A DNA stretch of 64,000 nt from Delphinapterus leucas (taxonomy: Eukaryota > Chordata > Mammalia > Artiodactyla > Monodontidae). Below are positions 48,963 through 60,823 of this stretch, in pieces. The notes under the pieces were generated by a model. That model did not search any database. It was given only the letters and a program-made list of their open reading frames with translations, and had not been told where the DNA came from. Both the position numbers and the translations under genes were made by a program. The first letter of the stretch is position 1; the number at the start of each line of letters is the position of its first letter. The stretch is from assembly GCF_002288925.2 (NCBI RefSeq), contig NW_022098057.1, forward strand, positions 64,099,641-64,163,640. The letters run 5' to 3'.

Positions 48963-49913
48963 CTTGTTTATGTTACCTGTATACCTGTATGTAGGTAAGA
49001 ATGCATAAAAGGGGTATGAGCTTGTAAACATATCCATTATAAAGAATTTTTTAATCTAGTTACATCTCCATATGAACATTATTATGGGCTGTCAACCAAG
49101 ACATGTAAGTTACTGTATGTTAAGTTTTGGTTTTATCAAAGAACTTATTAAAATGTTTTCATGACTATGAGTTGTACCATTCCAAGTTCTTATTGGTAAT
49201 TATTGGTAATAATTTTAGAGAATAAGCATTTTCATTAAATATTTTATGTTTTAGTTTTACTTAATTCTTATTTTTTTAGAATATATTTTATGATGATCAT
49301 TATATGATCATATTAGACATCCTTTAAAAAGTGTCAGTAAACAATAATTTTACTTTAGGAATAGGGAAATAACATGCTGCCTTGAGTAAAGTAGCCATTT
49401 GGTTGTTATCTCTATCACAAAATTAGCAATATGATTATTTAAAGTAAAAAAAAGCATTCTGAATTATTTATTGGTGTTACTCACTAATCCCAAGTGACTA
49501 ATGTCTTCATCTTTTAAAAATTCAGCATCGTAAAATGTGTCAACTACACATTCACTTGTTCAATTAATTAAAGAACCATAAAAGAAGAAAAAAACACGTG
49601 TAGATAATCAGTGTTGACTATTTAGTATTTATTTTTCCAGTCTTTTCTCTGCATATATATTGGGGCTGTATGTGACATATTTTTATACAAGAATGGAGTT
49701 ACACAGTACCTTTTTAATTTCACAGTATAACATCTTGTGAACATTAAATTTCTAGAGATGGATATAAGTGAACTTTGCATTGCTGTAGTTGGAGTTTTGA
49801 GTTATTCAGAGAGAAGGGAAGAGGAAAATCTATATTTACAGCAACTAGTGAGGCATAGTAGGCAGAGGATTCTGGCTGAATTAAACATTTACTAAGTAAT
49901 TGATATGGAGCTG

Positions 49914-50245
49914 CTTTTTTTTGTGGCTGCGTTGGGTCTTTGTTGCTGCGCGCAGACTTTCTGTAGTTGCTTCGAGTGGGGGCTTCTCTTAGTTGCTGTA
50001 TATGAGCTTCTCATTGCAGTGGCTTCTCTTGTTGCAGAGCACGGGCTCTAGGCATGCAGGCTTCAGTAGTTGTGGCACACGGGCTCAGTAGTTGTGGTAC
50101 GCGGGCTCTAGAATGCAGGCTCAGTAGTTGTGGCGCATGGGCTTAGTTGCTCCACGGCATGTGGGATCTTCCCGGACCAGGGCTGGAACCCGTGTCACCT
50201 GCACGGGCAGGTGGATGCTTAACCACTGTGCCACCAGGGAAGTCC
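49914..50245 (-). mobile_element. CHR-type SINE, long form
   Basis: Minus strand, with a repeated 'cagtagttgtgg' module. Flanks gatatggagct/gaaatggagct look like duplications. Confidence 0.92.
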
Positions 50246-50527
50246 CTGAAATGGAGCTTCTTAAAATTAGCTTTTCACAAAGTATATTCCTTCTGACCTC
50301 CAGTTTTGTAATTGTTATTAACGTGACTGTGCTTGTTGCTATTCATAACTATATATTTTTTTAGACCCTGATAACTTGAGAATAAAATATCAACAAAGAT
50401 TTTTGTTCTCTGTATAAAACACTGACAGTTGTTCAAACTGTTGAAGTTTTTTCTTTTTTAATTAAACATACATGTAGAACTTCATTAAGCTTATATACCA
50501 CATTAAGAGTTAAGATTTTCTTTTTTT

Positions 50528-50860
50528 AAACGTAGATTTTATTTATTTATTTATTTATTTATGGCTGCGTTGGGTCTTCGTTGCTGCACGCGGGCTTTCT
50601 TTAGTTGCGTCGAGCTGGGGCTACTCTTCGTTGGGTGCGCGGGCTTCTCATTGCAGTGGCTTCTCTTGTTGCGGAGCACGGGCTCTAGGCGCGTGGGCTT
50701 CGGTGGTTGTGGCTCACGGGCTCTAGAGCGCAGGCTCAGTAGTTGTGGTGCACGGGCTTAGTTGCTCCGCAGCACATGGGATCTTCCCGGACCAGGACTC
50801 GAACCCGTGTCCCATGCATTGGCAGGCAGATTCTCAACCACTGCGCCACCAGGGAAGCCC
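50528..50860 (-). mobile_element. CHR-type SINE, long form, (ATTT)n tail
   Basis: Minus strand; tail is (ttta)n at 50,538-50,562 on the + strand. The body is complete to 'ccagggaagccc'. Confidence 0.92.
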
Positions 50861-51344
50861 AGAATTGTGTTTTTAAAAACTCTGAATTTTTCTTTGCTCA
50901 TGGAAATACTGCTAGGTATTATAAATGGGTTTTCAAACCAATCTTTAAAACACATTATACCTAAGTGTAATACTCTATCAATAATTATATTTAACTGAGC
51001 TTTGTAACATTTTCTGTAGAAAAATTCATTGGAGTTTTACATTTGGGTGTCAGAAATTATCTTCACGCATCACTTATCCTGGCTTGTTTAGCTCTCTTGC
51101 TTTATTGGTTCCAGAAAGCTTAAGATAGATATTTGTGAGCAGCATTTAACTTAATTGTGTATCACATTTGAAATATAAATAATACTTGACTATAGCCACT
51201 GTTTCCTAGAGAAGAAAATTTATCAGACCAGGTTAGTTATTTCCCTAGTATTTTGATTTGGAGAAACAAAGGACATTTGTTCCTGTGGGGTTTGGGGTCA
51301 GTTATAATTTGGGGACTTACTATATCTTAAAAAAAAAAAGTTCT

Positions 51345-51800
51345 TTTTTTCCCTGATTACCAAAATAGTACATTTTTATAACTTTTTAAAAGTTACAGAA
51401 ATACATGATTTGAAAAGCGGAAGCCACTTTTTCCCTACATCCTAAAGATGACTACTACTGTTCCTTTATATTTTCATATCTTTTATACCTGTATTAAAAT
51501 ATGTAATCCTGTACACACATACATAAAGTTCTGTGGTTCTCTTTTTCATTTAATGTATTTTTATCTTTTCATGTTATACTGTACAGACATTCATTTTAAT
51601 AGAAGCACCGATTTCTATTACATGGATATTCCATAATTTATTTACCTACCTGTTACTGGAAGTCACGTTATTTCCTGTTGTTGTTATCGTTGTTTCCCAA
51701 AAGGAAAGTTTCTGGGTCAGAGGACATGCATGTTTAGAATTGTAATACGCATTGCCAACTTGCTCTTGCTCTCTAAAAAGCTTTTTTTTTTTTTTGAGCT
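51345..51800 (-). mobile_element. Old L1 3' UTR fragment, antisense
   Basis: 'ggatattccataatttattt' and 'aaggaaagtttctgggtcag' resemble inverted L1 3' untranslated sequence, very diverged. Confidence 0.6.
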
Positions 51801-52057
51801 TGTATTTTAAAGATTGTTTAGAGAAATGTGTCTTTTGCCAATTTTGTGTAAATTTTTTTTGCCATTTAAAAAGTTGTTTGGTATGGAAATAATGTAATTC
51901 GAACTAGAAACTTCTAAATTTCAAAATCAAGTTTATCTGTGATTGAATTATTCAGAATAAGTTATTTATTTCTGTGGATCACCTTTAAAACAAAGATGGT
52001 AGTACTTGGGTAACTTGACAGGAATGTTTTGAACCCAAAAATATTTATTTAAGTGTA

Positions 52058-52462
52058 TTTGTTTGCTAGGGCTGCCATAACAAAGTACCACAAACTGGGT
52101 GGCTTAAGTAACAGAAATGTATTGTTTCACAGTTCTGGAGGCTAGAAACCCAACATCAGGGTGTCCTCAGCATTGGTTCGTTCTAAAGATTATGAAGGAA
52201 GGATCCATTCCAGGCCTCTCTCCTAGCTTCTGGTAGTTTGCAAGCAGTCGTTCACATGCATTCTCTGTGTGCTTGTCTGTGACGATGTTTCCTCTTTTAT
52301 TGGGACACAAGTCAAATTAAGGGCCTACCCTGCTCCATATGACCTCATCTTAACTAATTATATCCTTGATGGCCATTTTTCAAATAAGGTCACATTCTGG
52401 GGTACTGGGGATTAGGACTTTCAGCATATCAATTTGGGGGTAACCCAATTTATCCCATAATA
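52058..52462 (-). mobile_element. MLT1-type (MaLR) solo LTR, antisense
   Basis: 'tttgctagggctgccataac', 'accacaaactgggtggctta' and 'caaataaggtcacattctgg' are clear. Ancient LTR without internal genes. Confidence 0.88.
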
Positions 52463-52599
52463 ACAAGGTTTTGAGATCTGTAGATGAAAGAGGATACAGA
52501 GTAATGATAATGTTTATATTTTCCTTCAAATAGCTGTTTTAGAATTTCAAATAAGATGCAACTTTTAAGAGATGCTAGATCAGTCTGGGTCATAGTCAG

Positions 52600-53150
52600 T
52601 CAATACTCACAGAGCTTTTCATGGTCATTCCTGGACATGCACACATGCAGGGCTGCAAAATACATGAGTCTCCCGATGTGTAGATTCCCAGCTGAGGTTC
52701 AACAAAGCACTGCTTTGCCTTCCTGTTATAATATGTCCTTTTTGTGATATATTTAATGCCACACTTTTTGCATTTTTGTACTTTTTGTTGGTGATTTCAC
52801 TGTTTAAAATGGCCCCCAAGCATATTGCTGAGGTGCTATCTAGTGTTCCTAAGCACAAGAAGGCTATGATGTGTCATAGAAAAAAATCCATTGAGGCATG
52901 AGTTTACAGTGCTGTTGGTTCTGAATTCAGTGTTAATGAATCAACAATATAAGATGTCTTTAAATGGAAACGCACATAACAGAAGGTTATGAATTGATCA
53001 GTTGATGAAATGTTGTGATGTAGAGGCTTGTAGCAACCTAATCTTGTATTTTCCCTAGGGGCAGTCATTCAGTATTTGCTAAATAGGTATTTGTGGTGAC
53101 TTTATGGAATATAACTACTGTGAATAACAAGAATTGATGTATTCCCAACT
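52600..53150 (+). mobile_element. Tigger-family DNA transposon fossil
   Basis: Contains the start of a pogo/Tigger transposase reading frame at about 52,810 ('aaaatggcccccaagcatat', MAPK-like) that breaks soon afterwards, then 'gaatcaacaatataagatg' and a terminal segment 'gtgaataacaagaattgatg'. No functional enzyme can be encoded. The 5' boundary is approximate. Confidence 0.7.
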
Positions 53151-53397
53151 AGACTAAAATAAAAAGACTAAAAATTATAAGTGGAACAGTGATGGGGTTC
53201 CTAGAAGGGTGGTGCGGTGGTGAAATAAATCATCATATTTAGCATTCTTTTCTTCATACATTGTGCAGAGTTTTGCATTATCTTTCAAGGAAGTGTGAAA
53301 GAAGTTTGGAGTCACTGTTTTTGTAGTTTTTATTTTTCTCTTTGTACCTTTCATTAACCACAGTTGAGAATGAAAAAAAAATTTTTTTCTGTCCATA

Positions 53398-53604
53398 ATG
53401 GCAAAGAGAAGAAAACTGACAGAGGAACATGTTCATAATTATGAGACATATCAGAAGGTGAATGTAGATACACCGCTGTATGGATATGGTGAAATTGATC
53501 ATGTAAGTGAACTCTTAAAGAATGAGTCTGGAGATGATATTCTACATGAATTTTCACAAACTCAGGAATTGGTGAACATATTTGTTAGATCCCAAAGGAA
53601 ATAG
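53398..53604 (+). other. Unrecognised 68-codon open frame
   Basis: An ATG-initiated frame just after the Tigger fossil, on the sense strand in HERC4 intron 2. The product starts MAKRRKLTEEHVHNYETYQK, is hydrophilic with a basic N-terminus and an acidic middle, and ends at TAG. I do not recognise it. The start resembles the basic N-termini of some transposon proteins, but the similarity is too weak to name. There is no promoter or splice evidence. Confidence 0.2.
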
Positions 53605-53850
53605 GTTGTTCTTATTCAGTTACTTATTCAGATGGAGGGATTTTATCATGTAACATTTTACAACAAGAACCTGGATCTATTCTGTGTTGCTAAAAGGATG
53701 TGCAACTGTATTCTTTCTTTTATGATGTTTCTGCAGCAAAATTTATTTGATGCAGTTTGTTAGTGAACAAATGCTGAAGTCAGAGGTGGATACAAAGGTA
53801 ATTGGAGGAAATAAATGATGTAGAAATGAAAACCATCATTAGGTTGAACA

Positions 53851-54057
53851 TCTTTTTTTTTTTTGCGGTACGCGGGCCTCTTACTGTTGTGGCCTCTCCC
53901 GTTGCGGAGCACAGGCCCTGGACGTGCAGGCTCAGCGGCCATGGCTCACGGGTCCAGCCGCTCCGCGGCATGTGGGATCTTCCCAGACCAGGGCACGAAC
54001 CCGTGTCCCCTGCATCGGCAGGCGGACTCTCAACCACTGTGCCACCAGGGAAAGCCC
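53851..54057 (-). mobile_element. CHR-type SINE, ~210 bp form
   Basis: Minus strand with T tail. Perfect duplication taggttgaacat on both sides indicates a young copy. Confidence 0.94.
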
Positions 54058-54759
54058 TAGGTTGAACATTTTAATTGGTTTTTACAAATCTAAAAATGAC
54101 AACATTTTGTGTTTATGGAGCAAAGAAGATGGCCTTTTTCTCCTTAATAAAACGATGCACCATCAGTTTTCAAAAATATTGCATTTTAGCAGTACAAGTG
54201 TAAGAAGAACCAGAAGTAATGATGAGCTAGGGCTTATTAGATTTGTATTTGGAATATATCTGCTGTCAGTATTTACAAGATGGATATGTTATATCTATCT
54301 AGTTCTTTATCTTTTCTGTTTTTGCTCCTGTCTCTGAAAAATGTATTTTTTTCCTGCCTTTTTCAAGACAGTCTCCTCCACTTAAGTTGTTTTTGCTTTT
54401 TTGTGCCTCCCCAAACTAAATGTTCCTTTTTTCTTTCCTTGAAGAGAAATATTGTGAACCATAAATACTGATATGAACAGTGTTACTTTTCTCAAACTTT
54501 TTATGTGAACGTTTTGAAGCATAAAGAAAAGTAGAAGGAATAGCACAATGACCAACAGTTAACATTTTACCACGTGTTTTTATCTGTACGTATTTGTATT
54601 TTTTTAAAAAAGTACCTTATTCTGAATTACAGTCAACTGTAAGGATCATGTGCTGTTATTAAACCTTTTCCAACAAGTTTAGCATCATACGCTCATAATT
54701 CTAACATCTTCTTGTAGCTCTCATTTATCAGAGGAATCAATTGTTTTTGGTTTTTTTTT

Positions 54760-55118
54760 AGGAATTTTTTCTTTTTAAAAAAATTTATTTATTTTTGGCT
54801 GCATTGTGTCTTCATTGCTGCACACAGGCTTTCTCTAGTTGCGGCAAGAGGGGGGCTACTCTTTGTTGCAGTGCGCGGGCCTCATTGCGATGGCTTCTCT
54901 TTGTTGCGGAGCACGGGCTCTAGCCGTGTAGGGCCTCAGTAGATGTGGTGCGCGGGCTCAGTAATTGTGGCTCACGGGCTCTAGAGTGCAGGCTCAGTGG
55001 TTGTGGTGCACGGGTTTAGTTGCCCCGCGGCATGTGAGGTCTTCCTGGACCAGGGATCGAACCCGTGTCCCCTGCATTGGCAGGTGGATTCTTAACCACT
55101 GCACCACCAGGGAAGCCC
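54760..55118 (-). mobile_element. CHR-type SINE, long form
   Basis: Minus strand, ending 'ccagggaagccc'. Flanks tcaattgttttt/tcagttgttttt suggest the duplication. Confidence 0.92.
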
Positions 55119-55929
55119 CTCAGTTGTTTTTTCATGGGCTTTCTTGACAAGTTTTTCTTTTGTTTTCTGTCCTTTTCCATATATATCCATACTCAACCTA
55201 AATTAAAGTGAATTTAATTCCTCTTACCCCTCCCTTTTCTGTGTTTGTTGGCCTTGAAAGGCAAATGTAGCTTGGTGATTAAAACTTTGAGTTAGCATGA
55301 TACCTGGTACATAGTAAACACTCAACAAATCCTAGCTGTTAGGTTTGGTATGAATTCTGTTTTGTTTTGTTTTTTTCTCTTTCTCATACAGGGCATCATT
55401 AAGCCAGGTTTTCTAGTGAATTTTTTGGTTTGTTTTGCTGGGTTCATTTATTCCCCCTTCTTTCTTGCTTATCATTGACTTTTTTGCAAGCCACCTTGTT
55501 TCGAGCATTCATCCAGAATTTGACCTGGATGTGAAATGTCTCAATATAACATTGACCTAACTTTCTAGCATACTGGGGGGAAACGGTTGAGGTTTTTCAT
55601 TTTAATTAGCCATTTGGAAAAAATAAGTAGTTTAAAAAAATTGTACAAGAACTTAACAGTTTGTATATTTGTTGTCTGAAAAGCCTGTATTAAGTAGTAG
55701 TCCCAAGACATATGTTATTATGTTTCTTTAATAATATATTTCTCAGTAGTTATTCATTCTCAAAATAGGTATCTTAGTAATTTGATGGGGCTCAAATTCT
55801 GAAAGAACCAAAATTATTTATCTTGAGTTTTTAGTGTGTAGAAAAAAAAGTAAAGAGCCCAGTTCGGTTTTAAAGTGAAAACAGTGGTTTTTATACATTG
55901 CTTTAACTATTTTCTCTAATGTTCTATTT

Positions 55930-57160
55930 AATTTTTAAAATAATTTTAATTTTGAATAGATAATATATCCACATGGTTCAAAAATCAAAATAATATAAAT
56001 ACACATTGAGAAGGTTTGCTCTTACACTTGACCACCCTATTTCCCTTCTACCCACATCCCCTATGGGCAGCTATGTTTATTAGTTTTTTGTTTATCTTTT
56101 CAAAGTTTCTTTGTGTAAATGTAAGCAAATATGAATTCATATTCTTTCCTCTTCCTTACTCAGAAAATAGCAAATCGTGTACATTATTCCACGTCTTGAT
56201 TTTTTTTTACTACTTTTCTAATATACCCTTGAGATCTTTCCATATCAGCATGTAGCATTTCCTCTTTATTTATGTTTTCAGAGCATAGTGTCCCAGTGTG
56301 TGGATGGAATCCTTTATTGATGGATACTGGGAATATTTCCAGTGTTTTTGTTATTATATACAGCACTGCAAACACGTAAATACACACACATTCACACACA
56401 CGCACATATGTATTTTTACTCTACCCTCCTAGGTTCTCCAGCTGGGGCTTGTCTAGACGAAGGACAGATTAACAGGGAGAATAACAAAACAAGTTTATTG
56501 CCTTGCGTTTACATGCAGGAGCACTCAGTAATGAGTAACTTAAGGTGGTAGTAGAATATGGGCTTATATAGCATCTTAATAAAAGAACAATAAATAGAGA
56601 AGTAACAAGACGAAAAGGACTTTGAGTTTCTGGGGTGGCAAATTTTGGGAAGGTAAATATGTGGGGGAACTTAGATAAGGGCTAGTTAGTAAAGTTTGTT
56701 ATGTAGCTTCTGCTGGTGCTGTCTCTGAGCTGATAAGTCTAGAGTTGCCTCCAGTGATTAACTCTTGTCCTTCCTCGTAGAGAGGGAAGGTGAGACACTT
56801 CAACAAATTTATGTCCTGCCTTTAGGCACATAGGAGAGCAGAGAGCTTTTCTTCTTAGTGGCCTTCAGCTCAAAGCAGTCCTTATGCCAAAGTGGCATGT
56901 TTTGGGTTGGCATATTCTGCTGCCCTTTAGTACTTAGATGTATCTGCAGGGTATGGAATTGCTGGATCCAAAAGGTAATTGCATATGTTTTGTTAGGGTT
57001 TGCCACATTCTTTTGCATAAAGGTGGTTCTGTTTTGTACTTCCACTATCAATATACAAAAGTGCCTTTTCCCCCAACAGATTGTTATCAAACATATGGAT
57101 TTTTATGAGATGAAAAATGTTATCTTGGTGTGTATTTATAAATACACTTTTTCAAATTAA
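55930..57160 (-). mobile_element. Old L1 3' UTR, antisense, split by an LTR
   Basis: 'cagcatgtagcatttcctct' and 'ggatactgggaatatttcca' on one side, 'tggaattgctggatccaaaa' and 'gttatcaaacatatggattt' on the other; both belong to an inverted L1 3' region. The 56,425-56,935 segment is foreign to it. Confidence 0.78.
56425..56935 (-). mobile_element. Probable solo LTR inserted in L1
   Basis: About 500 bases interrupting the antisense L1. On the minus strand it carries an AATAAA (56,494-56,499) followed by a short T/C-rich stretch, as in the R-U5 part of an LTR. I could not confirm the family or the target duplication. No coding capacity. Confidence 0.5.
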
Positions 57161-57164
57161 TAAA

Positions 57165-58110
57165 CTTTCTAAGAACAGTTTAAAGTTCACAGCAAAGTTG
57201 AGCAGAAAGTAGAGTTCCCATACACTCTATACTACACGTATACAACCTCCCCCACTATCTGCAGCCTGTACCACAGTGGTACATTTATTACCATTAGTGA
57301 ACCTGTACTGACACATCATTGTCATCCAGAGTCCATAGTTTACATTAGCATTCACTCTGTATTGTATATTCAGTGGGTTTTGATGACTGCATAATGATAC
57401 TTAGTATTGTACAGAATAGTAATAGTATCATACAGAATAGTTTCACTACCCTAAAAATCCCCTCTGCTCTGCCTGTTCACCCCTCCCTCCCTCTAACCCC
57501 AAGCAACCACTAATCTTTTTACTGCCTCCAAAGTTTTGCCTTTTCCAGAATGTCAAATGGTTGGATCATACATTTTGTAGCCTTTTCAGATTGGCTTCTT
57601 TCACTTAGTAATACACATTTTAGTTTCCTCCATGTGTTTTTGTGGCTGGAGAGCTCATTTCTTTTTAGCGCTGAATAATATTCCACTGTCTGGATATACC
57701 ACAGTTTATCCATTCACTTACTGAAGGACATTTTGATTGCTTCCAAGTTTTGGCAATTATGAATAAAGATGCTATAAACATCTGTGTGCACGTTTTTCTG
57801 TGGACATAAGTTTTCAACTCCTTTGAGTAAATACGAAAGAGCACAATTCCTGGATCTTTTAATGGTATGGTTGGTTTTGTAAGAAACTACCAAACTGTCT
57901 TCCAAAGTGTCTGTATCATTTTGCATGCCCATTAGCAACGAATGAGAGTTATTGTTGCTCTGTATTCTTACCAGTGTTTGGTATTGTCAGTTTTTTGGGT
58001 TTTGGCTATTTTTTTTTTTTTTTTTTTGTTTTTTTACTTTTTTTTTTAAAAAAATATGGAACGCTTCACGAATTTGCATGTCATCCTTGCACAGGGGCCA
58101 TGCTAATCTA

Positions 58111-58150
<40 letters not shown>

Positions 58151-58460
58151 GAGCCATTTTAATAGGTTTATAGTGGTATCTCATTTAAATTTGCAGTTCC
58201 CTGTTGATATATGATGTACAGCATGCCTTCATATGGTTATTTGCCATCTTTATGTCTTGGTGTGGTGTCGGCTCACGTCTTTTGCACTGTTTTTTAATTG
58301 GGTTTATTTTCTTACTGTTGAGTTTTAAGAGGGTGGTTTTTTTTTTTGTTTTTTTTTTGTTTTGGATAACAGTCCTTTATTAGATATGTCTTTTGCACAT
58401 ATTTTCTCCCAGTCAGTGCCTTGTCTTCTCATTCCTTTGATAAACTTCTATAATTAAGTA
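57165..58460 (-). mobile_element. L1 (L1M-like) 3' UTR, antisense, split by U6
   Basis: 'ttaaagttcacagcaaagtt', 'ctgaataatattccactgtc', 'ttatgaataaagatgctata' and 'ttgcacatattttctcccag' are standard inverted L1 3' landmarks. The U6 retrocopy and its tail (58,009-58,154) interrupt it. Confidence 0.87.
58050..58154 (-). pseudogene. U6 snRNA retrocopy in HERC4 intron 2
   Basis: Read on the minus strand, this is nearly full-length U6. It has at least three differences from the standard sequence (a T in the ACAGAGA neighbourhood, a T in CCTGTGC and a T in GACATGC), and the first two bases are not clear. Its 3' end runs into a long A tail (T run at 58,009-58,049 on the + strand). It interrupts an antisense L1 fragment: the L1 reads 'ggctatt' on one side and 'gccattt' on the other, consistent with a short target-site duplication. 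It is a processed pseudogene, older than the copy at 8,950. Confidence 0.85.
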
Positions 58461-58479
58461 TGCAAAATAAGTGTATGGC

Positions 58480-58670
58480 TTTATGAATTTTCTAAGTGAA
58501 CGTATTATTGGCTTCTCAGTGTAGTTTGAATTTTCATTTCTCTCATCAGTGAAGTTGAACATCTTTTCATAGGATTAAGGGCCATTTCTGTTTCTTCTTT
58601 GTGTGAACTATCAATTCACATCTTTTGCCATTTTTCATTGAATTACTGCTCTCCCCCACCCCCGCCCCAG
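58480..58670 (-). mobile_element. Old L1 fragment, antisense
   Basis: 'agttgaacatcttttcatag' and 'tcacatcttttgccattttt' match inverted L1 3' sequence. It partly repeats the region of the preceding copy, so it is a separate insertion. Confidence 0.78.
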
Positions 58671-58959
58671 TTAGTCTTTAAATATTAGGGAGGTTATTTC
58701 TTTATTTGACATGAATAACATTTTTCCTGTTTTTTTTAAAATCAGTCTTTTTACTTTGCTTTTAGTTTATTCTGCTGTATTTGAAGAAATGATTTGAATT
58801 TTCTCTCATGGGTACAGGGAATCTCTTCCTCTTTCCTTACTTACACAGCTTAGTGTCACTGTCTTCCAGAATTCTTCTTACTACCTTTCAGGGCTTTAAA
58901 AAGTATCTGATGTTGCCCTGGTACCTTTTGTATGTCTTTACCTTTGCGTTTAATAACAA

Positions 58960-59090
58960 TCCTTATCTTGCTTGTTTTTCTATAGACTGTAAACTCCTTG
59001 AGGACTAGAACTCTGTTTTATTTACCTTTGTGTGTCTAGTGCTTGGAGCACACATGGTATACAATAAATATTAGTGTTTGGTATGCATGA
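58960..59090 (+). mobile_element. L2 LINE 3' end
   Basis: 'gtaaactccttgaggactag' and 'tggtatacaataaatatta' fit an L2 tail. Confidence 0.8.
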
Positions 59091-60663
59091 TTGTTTCTTT
59101 GTTGCTTGGATTTTTGGTGCCTTTGATTTTACAGCCATTGCTATCTAATTTAAGTACTCTTCATATATTATTGTTGAACCAGCCAGTCTTATTCATCCTT
59201 CTTGTCATCCTTTCATTTCTGCTCTTTCCTACATTTCCTTTGAGGATAGTTTTGGAGAGATATCGACTCATTTCAGGTGCCTCTGTGAAAGATTAACAGA
59301 TCTTTTGTGCATTTTACTTCTTCATAATTAAGATTTATGGGATGATTTGATGTAAATAAATGATGCCATACTTTTAAGTCCTTTTTCTTTTTTTTTTCGT
59401 GGGGGGAGGCAATGTGTTATATATGTTTTGTTTTTATATGTTTCTACAATATAATTTTATAAGAACATATATACAAAATATACACAAAAAGTGGGAGATT
59501 AGTATAGTGAACGTCCATGTACTATTCATCAACTTTACAAGTTATTAACTTGTAGTATTTTAAGGTAAGTACTTAAAATAACATATCCTTAGAGTTATAC
59601 AGATTCCTGAAGGCTGTCTAAGGGCTGACCTCCCACCCCAAAATGCAGAATAAGTAACCCAGATACAATTTGAATTTCTCTGTACATAGGGATTCAAACT
59701 TCTTTCATGTAATCTGCTTTATTATTGAACAGCTGCATTTGTACATTGATCTAAAATGTGCTTCTGAAGAAATCCTGATTTCAGTTTTAACAGCTCTGCA
59801 ACAAGAGACTTTCAGTTAATGAAGACATAGCTTTCTTATTAGGCTAAAGAAGGTTAATTTTTTTAAAAAAAGTTTAATTTTAAATGAAGTCTTAAAAAAA
59901 ACTTGTAGTGTACTAGTAAAAAAAACTGATAGACAATGCACATCTTAAAGAGACTAAGGAAGCAATTTCACTTTCTTTACTGATTTGTCAGTGGCTACTG
60001 ACAGTCTTATGAAGGGCCAATATTTTAAATTAATTTCTGGTTAAAAGCTTGGACATGTTTTAATCACATGTGGAATTTTTATGTCTTTGATGTTAAAAGT
60101 AGCAGCCCATAAACTGATATCTATTTGTTATGGTCACATTGCCTTTCAGTTCTCTCCTCAGTGTATCTAGTAGATGCTTTATTTATGAGATCTGTAAAGA
60201 ATTTGTTTCCTGTCAGAAATTGCTAATTCAGATTATTTCCTTAATTTCGGGATCACTCCATAGTAGTATCCATTTGGTAATGTATATGTCAGTTACGATT
60301 TTATTGTTAAAAAACAGCCGAGTTATTTAAATGGTTCCCTTTCAGCTGGACTCCTTTCTTTTTTTGGTAATGGCTTTGAATGAAGAGAACTTTTCGGAGA
60401 GAATCTTTATAAACCCTTAATTTCTTTACCCAAATGTTAAAGTCACTTAGTATTCTGAGTTGATTATGCCCTATGACATATCTCTGTATTTACCACAGCG
60501 AGAATTTTGTATGGAACATATTTGTTTTTGAGAATAACTGAAGTTATACTTAGTCTGTATTTCAGCATTTCCTTAACTTTTTTGTACAAGATGAAGACTA
60601 TTGTTTTATTCTTGTTGGGAGTTTAAAACTAGAATGTAATGTCTCTCTTCTTGATTTCTGTAG

Positions 60664-60823
60664 AGCAGGTTGTTGCGCTGGATGCTCAAAATATCGTTGC
60701 TGTTTCATGTGGAGAAGCTCATACATTAGCACTAAACGACAAGGGCCAGGTGTATGCTTGGGGTCTCGATTCTGATGGACAACTTGGCCTGCTAGGATCA
60801 GAGGAATGTATCAGAGTACCCAG
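60664..60823 (+). CDS. HERC4: HERC4 coding exon 3 (RCC1 repeats)
   Basis: This 160-base exon follows a pyrimidine-rich acceptor ending TAG at 60,661-60,663. Its first two bases complete the Glu codon left open by exon 2, giving KKP-E-QVVALDAQ without a frame break. It encodes a complete RCC1 motif: IVAVSCGEAHTLALNDKG followed by VYAWGLDSDGQLG, the conserved Cys-Gly-His pattern and GQLG turn of an RCC1 blade. It ends CIRVP plus two bases of the next codon, with donor CAG|GTAACA at 60,824. From memory, human HERC4 has Val at 'GQLGL(V)GSEE' where this copy has Leu, a conservative change. No stop or frameshift is seen, so the gene looks functional as far as it can be read. Confidence 0.95.

Larger units (their letters stand above)
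36008..60663 (+). other. HERC4: HERC4 intron 2 (24.7 kb)
   Basis: This long intron lies between the first two coding exons. It is largely interspersed repeats: nine SINEs, all on the minus strand, plus L1 blocks, MLT1 LTRs, nested Tigger elements, a solo LTR and a U6 retrocopy, each listed separately. Stretches where I recognise little are about 36,900-39,840, 40,050-41,400, 49,000-49,900, 55,350-55,920 and 59,560-60,660. They are AT-rich, with no convincing exon apart from the two open frames discussed at 40,249 and 53,398. Confidence 0.85.

Noticed and set aside
7702..54337. Many open frames of 60-160 codons sharing segments like 'LRSTGSGRAGSAAMAHGPSRS', often open in three frames at once
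   Set aside because: All fall in the minus strand of CHR-type SINEs. GC-rich, stop-poor repeat sequence explains them; they are not genes.
58009..58154. U6-L1 chimera made by template switching
   Set aside because: L1 sequence continues on both sides of U6, with a short duplication, so a simple insertion into an older L1 fits better.
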